From NCBI GenBank assembly GCA_030591585.1, contig JAUVAS010000005.1, positions 1 through 64,000 of the forward strand: a stretch of DNA of 64,000 nt. Direction: 5' to 3'. The stretch comes from Flavobacterium sp. (lineage in GTDB: Bacteria; Bacteroidota; Bacteroidia; Flavobacteriales; Flavobacteriaceae). Positions 57,774 to 64,000 of the stretch are shown here, piece after piece; position 1 is the first letter of the stretch; the number at the start of each line of letters is the position of its first letter. The notes beneath the pieces are model-generated. The model was not told the DNA's origin and made no database searches. It saw only the letters and a list, made by a program, of their open reading frames with translations. Made by a program: the position numbers and the translations under genes.

Positions 57774-59465
57774 TTAAACCACCTCCACAAACAAACCATC
57801 GTCGGTTTTGTTTACTTTGGCAACCCCATGTTTAGTCAAGCCTTTAATGGTTTTATCCCATTTTTTATTAGATAATCCCGATTGAGTTTTCAAAGTATTT
57901 AAATCGATAGGAGAGTTGCTTTTCAGAATTCCAAAAACCACTTTCTCATCATCAGTCATAGCTACTTGCTTAACTTCTGGTTTCATTTGAGGGAAGAAAA
58001 GCACTTCTTGTATCGAAGCATTATTGGTTAAAAACATAATTAATCTGTCCATTCCAATTCCCATACCTGAAGTTGGAGGCATTCCGTATTCTAAGGCTCT
58101 TAAAAAGTCGTAATCTATAAACTCAGTTGCTTCATCATCGCCACGTCCTGCTAGTTTTACTTGGTCTTCAAAACGTTCGCGTTGGTCTATAGGGTCGTTT
58201 AGCTCAGAATAGGCATTGGCTAATTCTTTTCCGCAGATAATTAACTCGAAACGTTCTGTTAACTCTGGATTAGAACGGTGTTCTTTTGTTAAGGGACTCA
58301 TCTCTTTAGGATAGTCCATAATAAAAGTAGGTTGTATGTAATTGGCTTCACATTTTTCGCCGAAAATTTCATCGATCAGCTTTCCTTTGCCCATGGTGTC
58401 GTCCACTTCAATACCCATTTCTTTAGCGGCAGTTCTAATTTCATCTTCCGATTTTCCTAAAATATCAAACCCAGTAAAATGCTCAATAGCTTCTGCCATA
58501 GTCACTCTGGCATACGGTGCTTTAAAATCTATTTCGTGTTCTCCAAAAATAGTTTTTGAACTTCCATTTACTTCCGTGGCACAAAATTCTAATAATTTCT
58601 CGGTAAAATCCATCATCCAGTTGTAGTCTTTGTAGGCTACATAGATTTCCATCATGGTAAACTCTGGATTGTGGGTACGATCCATTCCTTCATTTCTGAA
58701 AGTTTTTGCAAATTCATACACGCCATCAAACCCACCTACAATTAATTTTTTGAGGTATAATTCGCAGGCTATTCGCATATACATAGCAATGTCTAAGGAG
58801 TTATGATGCGTCTGAAAAGGTCTTGCAGCGGCACCTCCAGGAATAGTTTGTAGTATAGGTGTTTCAACTTCAAAGTAACCACTGTTGTTAAAGAAGGTTC
58901 GCATCGCTGTAAAAAGCTTGGTACGTTTTATAAATACCTCTTTTACGTTAGGGTTTACTACTAAATCTGCATACCGTTGGCGGTAACGCATTTCTGGATC
59001 TTTAAACTCGTCAAAGGTGTTGCCTTCACTATCTGTTTTGGGTAAGGGCAATGGTTTTAATGCTTTTGAAAGCAATGTGAATGCTTTTACTTTTACTGTT
59101 ATTTCACCAACTTGAGTGGTAAAAAGTTCCCCTTCAATGCCAATAAAATCTCCAATATCTAGCAGTTTTTTATATACATCGTTGTAGTGTGTTTTGTCTT
59201 CGCCAGTACAGATTTTATCACGATTAAAATACACTTGTATTCTGCCTTCTGCATCTTGTAATTCGGCAAAAGAAGCTTTTCCTTGAATACGGCGTGACAT
59301 TAACCGTCCTGCGATAATTACTTTTTTTCCTTCCTCAAAATTCTGTTTAATATCCGTTGTCATCGTGTCAACTGGAAATAATTCAGCTGGATATGGATTG
59401 ATGCCTAAGGCTCTTAATTGTGTGAGCTTTTCTCTTCGTACTTGTTCTTGTTCGGATAATTGCAT
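57774..59465 (-). CDS. lysS: Lysyl-tRNA synthetase, class II
   Basis: A 563-residue class II enzyme charging tRNA-Lys. The OB-fold anticodon domain is at about residues 35-150 (GKKVIIAGRLMSRRIQGKAS). Class II motif 2 is FRNEGMDRTHNPEFTMMEIY and motif 3 is PPTSGMGIGMDRLIMFLTNN. The C-terminal about 60 residues (TDDEKVVFGILKSNSPIDLN onwards) are an extension beyond the usual end, with a winged-helix-like look, common in Flavobacteria. Start ATG at 59465; a good promoter lies 24 bp upstream. Confidence 0.95.
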   Translation of the reverse strand: MQLSEQEQVRREKLTQLRALGINPYPAELFPVDTMTTDIKQNFEEGKKVIIAGRLMSRRIQGKASFAELQDAEGRIQVYFNRDKICTGEDKTHYNDVYKKLLDIGDFIGIEGELFTTQVGEITVKVKAFTLLSKALKPLPLPKTDSEGNTFDEFKDPEMRYRQRYADLVVNPNVKEVFIKRTKLFTAMRTFFNNSGYFEVETPILQTIPGGAAARPFQTHHNSLDIAMYMRIACELYLKKLIVGGFDGVYEFAKTFRNEGMDRTHNPEFTMMEIYVAYKDYNWMMDFTEKLLEFCATEVNGSSKTIFGEHEIDFKAPYARVTMAEAIEHFTGFDILGKSEDEIRTAAKEMGIEVDDTMGKGKLIDEIFGEKCEANYIQPTFIMDYPKEMSPLTKEHRSNPELTERFELIICGKELANAYSELNDPIDQRERFEDQVKLAGRGDDEATEFIDYDFLRALEYGMPPTSGMGIGMDRLIMFLTNNASIQEVLFFPQMKPEVKQVAMTDDEKVVFGILKSNSPIDLNTLKTQSGLSNKKWDKTIKGLTKHGVAKVNKTDDGLFVEVV

Positions 59466-59488
59466 GTGAATTGTGTAAAAATAATGCG

Positions 59489-59519
59489 CAAAGGTAATGA
59501 CAAACTATGGGTTAACCAA
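59489..59519 (-). promoter_or_regulatory. lysS promoter
   Basis: On the minus strand TACCTTTG (59489-59496) fits TAnnTTTG, with TTG at 59517-59519, 20 bp apart, the Bacteroidota -33/-7 arrangement. Confidence 0.6.
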
Positions 59520-59593
59520 TAGTTCTAATAGAGTTGTAACAAAAGGAATTTTTATCACACAAATAGGTGAATTTAATTTGTAACTTTGTGCCT

Positions 59594-59752
59594 ATGAGTA
59601 TTTGGAGAGTAATTCTGGCAATTTTATTTCCACCATTAGCAGTCCTTGACAAAGGATGTGGTTCTATTATTATTGTTTTAATTTTAACTTTATGTGGATG
59701 GATTCCTGGAGTTATTGCTGCGCTCATCATCATAAATAATCCAAAAAATTAA
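59594..59752 (+). CDS. Pmp3/YqaE-type small membrane protein
   Basis: A 52-residue protein from the ATG at 59594 with two hydrophobic helices and the family phrase LAILFPPLAVLDKGCGS followed by TLCGWIPGVIAALIII. Pmp3-type proteolipids sit in the cytoplasmic membrane and have been linked to cation and salt stress. A TAACTTTG box (59581-59588) ends 5 bp before the ATG, so the transcript may have almost no leader. The next gene starts 3 bp after its stop. Confidence 0.85.
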   Translation: MSIWRVILAILFPPLAVLDKGCGSIIIVLILTLCGWIPGVIAALIIINNPKN

Positions 59753-59755
59753 ACG

Positions 59756-60490
59756 ATGTTACAAAAAATTATTTCGCTACTAGCCCTTTCTTTTACGTTA
59801 CTAAGTTGTCAGTTTACCGAAATCATGGTTATAAACGAGGATGGTAGTGGACGTATGTCTATTTCTATGGATCTTAGTGAAATGATGGCTATTGGAGGTG
59901 AAATGGCAAAAGATTCAACTATGGTAAAATCTGATACGATTATTTCATTTAAAGAAATGTTTGAAGAGCATAAAGATAGTATCTCGCAACTTTCAACCAA
60001 AGAGCAGCAACGTTTAAAAACTTTTGAAGACTATAAAATTCGGATGCTTACAGATCCTGAAACCAATAAAATGATCGTTGATATTTTTGTTGATTTTAAA
60101 AATGTTTCAAAAGCAAATGATTTAATGAGAGCATTTGATGAGTCTGATGGGTTTGTTCCTGGAATGTCTGAGAGTACTGATGGCAGTACTAGTGAAGAAA
60201 ATAATGTAGGTGTAAAGTATTCATTTAAAAAAGGTATTTTTAAAAGAGACGCTTATATTATTGATAAAGAAAAGCATAAAACTCAAATAGATAGTATGGC
60301 GAGTGTAGCCTCTTTTATGGGCGGAATGACCTATAAACTTAACTATACCTTTCCTCGAAAAATTAAAAAATCTTCGGTAGAAGATGCGACTTATTCTTTA
60401 GATGGGAAAACTATCGAAATACAACGTACATTTTTAGAATATATGAAGAATCCCGATGTATTAGATTTAGAAGTGGAATTAGAAAAATAA
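59756..60490 (+). CDS. Lipoprotein of unknown function
   Basis: A 244-residue lipoprotein (MLQKIISLLALSFTLLSC, Cys18). The mature part starts with a beta-like FTEIMVINEDGSGRMSISMD followed by a helical methionine-rich stretch and an RKIKKSSVEDATYSLDGKTIEIQRTF end. I do not recognise a named family; the INEDGSG start resembles LppM-like or DUF-type flavobacterial lipoproteins. It is sandwiched between the Pmp3-type gene and lipB with 3-bp gaps, indicating one operon. Confidence 0.7.
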   Translation: MLQKIISLLALSFTLLSCQFTEIMVINEDGSGRMSISMDLSEMMAIGGEMAKDSTMVKSDTIISFKEMFEEHKDSISQLSTKEQQRLKTFEDYKIRMLTDPETNKMIVDIFVDFKNVSKANDLMRAFDESDGFVPGMSESTDGSTSEENNVGVKYSFKKGIFKRDAYIIDKEKHKTQIDSMASVASFMGGMTYKLNYTFPRKIKKSSVEDATYSLDGKTIEIQRTFLEYMKNPDVLDLEVELEK

Positions 60491-60493
60491 GAT

Positions 60494-61210
60494 TTGAATA
60501 AGGTTGTAGAAATAAGAGAATTAGGGAGTAAGGATTATAAAGAAACTTGGGACTATCAAAAAAAACTTTTTGAGGGATTAATTGATCTTAAAATTAAAAA
60601 CCGAAAAGAAGAAAGCAATATTGAGACTCCCAATTATTTTTTATTTGTAGAACACCCTCACGTATATACCTTAGGGAAAAGTGGAGATGTTTCTAATTTG
60701 CTTATTTCTGAAGAAAAACTTGCCCAAATTGGAGCCACGTATTACAAAATAAATAGAGGTGGAGACATTACCTATCATGGGCCAGGGCAAATTGTAGGGT
60801 ATCCCATTTTAGATTTAGAAAACTTTTTCACAGACATCCATAAATACTTGCGTTTACTGGAAGAAATGATTATTAGAACCCTTGCAGAATATGGGCTTAA
60901 AGGAGAACGCTCTAAAGGTGAAACAGGCGTTTGGTTTGATGTAGGAACACCTTTTGCACGTAAAATTTGTGCTTTTGGAGTTCATGTGAGTCGTTGGATA
61001 ACCATGCACGGTTTTGCATTAAATGTAAATGCAAACTTGGGATATTTTGACCATATGATTCCCTGCGGAATTAAAGGAAAAGCAGTGACTTCACTCAATG
61101 TAGAATTGGGGAGAAAAGAAATCCCGATAGCAGAAGTAAAAGAAAAATTACTCCATCATTTTTCAGAACTTTTTGAGGCTGAATTAAAGCAAAAATCCGA
61201 AGTTAAATAA
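60494..61210 (+). CDS. lipB: Octanoyl-ACP:protein N-octanoyltransferase
   Basis: A 238-residue LipB that transfers octanoate from ACP to lipoyl domains such as that of the E2 at 27682. Motifs: RGGDITYHGPGQIVGYPILD, the catalytic cysteine in MIPCGIKGKAVTSLNVEL, with the conserved lysine directly after it. The start is TTG at 60494, 3 bp after the lipoprotein stop; no ATG fits the family length. Length is close to the norm. Confidence 0.92.
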   Translation: MNKVVEIRELGSKDYKETWDYQKKLFEGLIDLKIKNRKEESNIETPNYFLFVEHPHVYTLGKSGDVSNLLISEEKLAQIGATYYKINRGGDITYHGPGQIVGYPILDLENFFTDIHKYLRLLEEMIIRTLAEYGLKGERSKGETGVWFDVGTPFARKICAFGVHVSRWITMHGFALNVNANLGYFDHMIPCGIKGKAVTSLNVELGRKEIPIAEVKEKLLHHFSELFEAELKQKSEVK

Positions 61211-61296
61211 CTTCGGACACTAATGGCACTTAAAATAAAAGATTTCATAATTAGTTTTTAGATTAGTTAGTTGTACCAAAGTTAACTAAATAATCA

Positions 61297-63720
61297 CTAA
61301 AGCTCAAAAAGTAATATTTCTTTAGTACCTCCTTTAGTAATGAAATTTATTTTTCCATTTTTAGTAGCATCTCCAAGATCTATGGAAGAAGTGCCAAATA
61401 CAGGGAATCCTGTTATGATTTCACCCAGTTTATTATAAAGAGATATCTTGTTTTCTTGGGTTTCGGTAATAGAAATATAGGTTTTTCGGTTTACAGTAAA
61501 TATTTTAGGAGCGGTATAAATACCAAATGGTAGTTCTATCAATTTACCATTAATTCGCATTAAATTATCATCTAGAGTAACCTTTGTTTTTCCTTTAATG
61601 GTAAACCAATACGAAGTAACATTTAGTTTTAGAGAACTAATTTTGGCATCTAGAGAGATACTGTGTTTGGTGTTGTCTTTTGTAACCACTACAATTTTTT
61701 TACCTTCTTGAACTATTGGTATTTCAGAGAAATCAAAGGTTTTAGAAATTGCAATTCTTGAATTTCCTATTCTGTTTAAGATATTGAGTTTTCCGCTTTT
61801 TTCGGCAATAAGAATATAATCGTTACTTGCTATTCTTATGTGTTGCGGAGGTAATACAATATCCGTTTTTGTTTTTTTGAATTTGAATCCTTTAACTTTT
61901 TTCCCTTTGCCATCAACCATAAAAACCTCATTTCCTTGTGTGATTAAAAAACGGTATTTTCGATTGTTATCGTAATCAAAAACAGATAAAGGTTGTGTAA
62001 TGTCATCTCTAAATTTTATAGGAAATTTGCCCACATTTCTACCTGTTCTGTCTAAAAGATAAACATTGTTTTTAGTTGCAAAAGCTACTTGTTTTTTTCC
62101 GTTCCTTAGCATGTCAACTTCATTGATAGTACCTAAGATAGGGTTGTTTAGTTTTTTGATCCAAAGAATTTTTCCGCTAGCCGAAATAAAATAAAGTTTG
62201 TTGCTAACATCTTGCACCACAATATCTTTTCCGCCAGTACGGTGATTACTGAAAAATATAGGATCACTTAGCAAATCGTTTTCCAATTTGATGCTTTTAA
62301 CCTGAGAAACTTTACCAGTAACTTGCTTTTTAACGGAAGCCTCTTTGCATACAAAATTTACATGAGCAAAATCACGATCGTAACTAAACTGAAGTATTGC
62401 TAAAGGGTGATTTTTAAAATTAATATCTCCAATATCAGTTTTTAAAAGAGTTGAAATAACCCCAGAATAATTACCGTTAAGCTTTATAATCATTAAAGAA
62501 GATTCATCGCTTAATTGAGAAAGTGCGTCCTTATAATATGAGGTTTGAGAAAGTGAGTTGTTATTTAAATAGGAAGTGATTATCTGTTGGGTAACTGCCT
62601 CGTTCTCCGAAAAAATAAAGAAGTTATCGAGCTTAAAAACAGTAGTAGGACTCGTATTATTAGTAAAAGTTATAAATTGATTTGTAAAGATATTGGGATT
62701 GCTAAAATCAAATAATAGTACGTTTTTAAAAGTTTCTCTTTGAGTTTTGTAATTTGCTAGGGCATCGTTGGTAAGTTCAGAATCGATACTTTTTAAAACA
62801 ATGGCATTTCCCTCTGGCAGGGTTATTTTTCCAACTTCGGTGATAGATTCAAACAATAAGGTTTCCTCATTATTTACCCCTTTGATACCTCTAAAGTTTT
62901 GTAAGTTTTTTTGAAATTTTTCAAAGTCATTAAACGTAAAAGACACCACACTCAAAGCATCTGTTGGTGTTACTTTTGCAATATCGTTATGTTGAGGTTG
63001 TAAGTCTTTAAATACCGAAATTAATTGTGGCACCGAATCTTGCGCAAGCACTACGCCAGAGGCGGTGAGGGCATCGGGTAAAATAGCGATATCTAATGCT
63101 ACCCAAGAAGCGAAATTGAACACTAATTGATCTATTAAAATTTCATTTACAGGAACAACTGCTGTAAGGTCTTGGTTGTTTTTTATGGAAATTATTTTGT
63201 TTAAAGTTGTCTCTTTTTCTGTGTGTCCTTCTAATAATTGCTGAATAATTTTTTTAGAACTCGAAGCTATAAAAACACTGTCTTTTAGTGCAATAAAAAC
63301 AGATTGTTCAGCGATAGTTATTTTTTGAAATGTGTGTTTTTTGAATGAAATGTTTTCAGAAGAGGTATTCGGGATAGCGTCAAGATCAAACAACCCTTTC
63401 TCCTGTCTAGTGATAAAAGTAACTTCTAAAGTATTGTCAATTTCAGAAATACAAATCAAACTTTTTGAAGAAGGGTTCAGGTATTTAAAAAGGTTTTTTT
63501 TAGAAAAAAAAGTATACGGTTTTACATTTTTTAGTTGAGAAAGAAAATCGCTATTGTTAATGTCAGATTTTAATGTTTCAAAATCTTCAATTTTAAAAAC
63601 AACCGAAATGTTTTCAGGAATAAATTCTTCCATCTCTTTTGCCTTTTTAGGAGCGGGATCACAACTAAAAAGTAGATTTAAAAATAACAAGGCTAGAGTA
63701 GATTGTAGAAACAACTTCAT
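61297..63720 (-). CDS. Large lipoprotein with C-terminal beta-propeller-like region
   Basis: An 807-residue lipoprotein (MKLFLQSTLALLFLNLLFSC, Cys20). The first about 460 residues resemble DUF3352-type proteins (PENISVVFKIEDFETLKSDI; SVFIALKDSVFIASSSKKII). The C-terminal about 320 residues consist of PQQ-like propeller repeats (GGKDIVVQDVSNKLYFISAS, KNNVYLLDRTGRNVGKFPIK, KSGKLNILNRIGNSRIAISK). It should be attached to the outer membrane and face the periplasm. Specific role unknown. It follows rnhB on the same strand. Confidence 0.75.
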   Translation of the reverse strand: MKLFLQSTLALLFLNLLFSCDPAPKKAKEMEEFIPENISVVFKIEDFETLKSDINNSDFLSQLKNVKPYTFFSKKNLFKYLNPSSKSLICISEIDNTLEVTFITRQEKGLFDLDAIPNTSSENISFKKHTFQKITIAEQSVFIALKDSVFIASSSKKIIQQLLEGHTEKETTLNKIISIKNNQDLTAVVPVNEILIDQLVFNFASWVALDIAILPDALTASGVVLAQDSVPQLISVFKDLQPQHNDIAKVTPTDALSVVSFTFNDFEKFQKNLQNFRGIKGVNNEETLLFESITEVGKITLPEGNAIVLKSIDSELTNDALANYKTQRETFKNVLLFDFSNPNIFTNQFITFTNNTSPTTVFKLDNFFIFSENEAVTQQIITSYLNNNSLSQTSYYKDALSQLSDESSLMIIKLNGNYSGVISTLLKTDIGDINFKNHPLAILQFSYDRDFAHVNFVCKEASVKKQVTGKVSQVKSIKLENDLLSDPIFFSNHRTGGKDIVVQDVSNKLYFISASGKILWIKKLNNPILGTINEVDMLRNGKKQVAFATKNNVYLLDRTGRNVGKFPIKFRDDITQPLSVFDYDNNRKYRFLITQGNEVFMVDGKGKKVKGFKFKKTKTDIVLPPQHIRIASNDYILIAEKSGKLNILNRIGNSRIAISKTFDFSEIPIVQEGKKIVVVTKDNTKHSISLDAKISSLKLNVTSYWFTIKGKTKVTLDDNLMRINGKLIELPFGIYTAPKIFTVNRKTYISITETQENKISLYNKLGEIITGFPVFGTSSIDLGDATKNGKINFITKGGTKEILLFEL

Positions 63721-63724
63721 ATCA

Positions 63725-63755
63725 CAAAAATAGTAAGGATAGTTGCTTTTTTCAA
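63725..63755 (-). promoter_or_regulatory. Promoter of the large lipoprotein gene
   Basis: On the minus strand TATTTTTG (63725-63732) with TTG at 63753-63755, 20 bp apart. The ATG begins only 4 bp after the -7 box, so the transcript is probably leaderless or nearly so. Confidence 0.6.
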
Positions 63756-63792
63756 AGAATATAGAAATGTTTATGTATGGGTTTTTAACAAT

Positions 63793-64000
63793 CTAAAACT
63801 TAAATTCATACTGTTCGGGAAGTAGTCTAAAACTCATGCGATGATATTTTGTTACCCCATATTTTCTAATAGCTTCGCGGTGCTCTTTGGTGGGATAGCC
63901 TTTGTTTTGCTTCCAGTTGTACATTGGAAATTCTTCGTGAATTTTCTCCATAAAAGCATCTCTATACGTTTTTGCTAAAATAGAAGCTGCCGCAATATGA
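63793..64000 (-). CDS. rnhB: Ribonuclease HII C-terminus, partial
   Basis: The last 68 codons of a minus-strand gene running off the right edge. The translation [20 protein letters not shown] then [20 protein letters not shown] and [10 protein letters not shown] is diagnostic of RNase HII, which removes RNA embedded in DNA. The conserved AAASILAK and GYPTxxHxxAI blocks are both visible. The N-terminus with the catalytic acidic residues is outside the window. Confidence 0.92.
   Translation of the reverse strand, partial: HIAAASILAKTYRDAFMEKIHEEFPMYNWKQNKGYPTKEHREAIRKYGVTKYHRMSFRLLPEQYEFKF

Overview
The window is an AT-rich chromosomal segment of a member of the Bacteroidota, almost certainly a marine-type Flavobacteriaceae. 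Evidence: GLPGLI proteins, a carboxypeptidase-regulatory/TonB-type barrel, type IX secretion (T9SS) C-terminal sorting domains, TAnnTTTG-type promoters, weak Shine-Dalgarno sequences, fused alpha/beta 2-oxoacid dehydrogenase E1, and a LysS/LipB/RNase HII housekeeping set. I saw no rRNA, tRNA or CRISPR array.

Layout. 1-5511: start of rnfB and a complete rseC (minus strand), two GLPGLI paralogs and an outer-membrane barrel receptor. 5627-8645: a very AT-rich accessory patch with an unknown gene, a T5orf172/GIY-YIG-like nuclease with lipoyl-like segments, and a gene remnant. 8762-13777: a large phosphoesterase/barrel lipoprotein and a Pycsar-type effector with a degenerate HD domain. 13800-32891: a phenylacetyl-CoA catabolic block, in order TetR regulator, paaE, A, B, C, D, G, H, I, thiolase, Z, F, Y, followed by E2, a branched-chain aminotransferase and fused E1. 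No phenylacetate-CoA ligase (PaaK) is present. The aminotransferase plus E1/E2 could instead make phenylacetyl-CoA from phenylalanine via phenylpyruvate. A perfect 18-bp operator lies at the paaE promoter, and a degenerate copy lies just before the original E2 start.

32907-38631: a T9SS protein, an outer-membrane barrel, a DUF4136 lipoprotein, hutU and a tiny DUF5522 gene. 38737-52122: about 13 kb of minus-strand surface proteins (four modular fibre-like paralogs, two SdiA-regulated-like T9SS paralogs). 52314-54495: a PLP-dependent deaminase, a LysM glucosaminidase and a small secreted protein. 54852-57613: a hipBA toxin-antitoxin module with four operator-like palindromes, plus a membrane protein. 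57774-64000: lysS, a Pmp3-type peptide, two lipoproteins, lipB and the end of rnhB.

The most unusual feature is the density of small palindrome-bounded cassettes inside the catabolic operon (18.0-31.3 kb). Four small GIY-YIG nuclease genes are bracketed by paired palindromes; for three of them the two end palindromes are reverse complements or near-complements of each other. Two of the four are also bracketed by direct duplications (48 bp exact; 32 of 35 bp). Non-coding relatives sit in frame inside the genes for 3-hydroxyacyl-CoA dehydrogenase and E1, and one palindrome supplies the stop codon of the thiolase. A second cassette type carries a four-helix-bundle gene between AT-rich inverted repeats. 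This looks like a REP/RAYT-like system with a GIY-YIG nuclease in the enzyme role. That last statement is inference.
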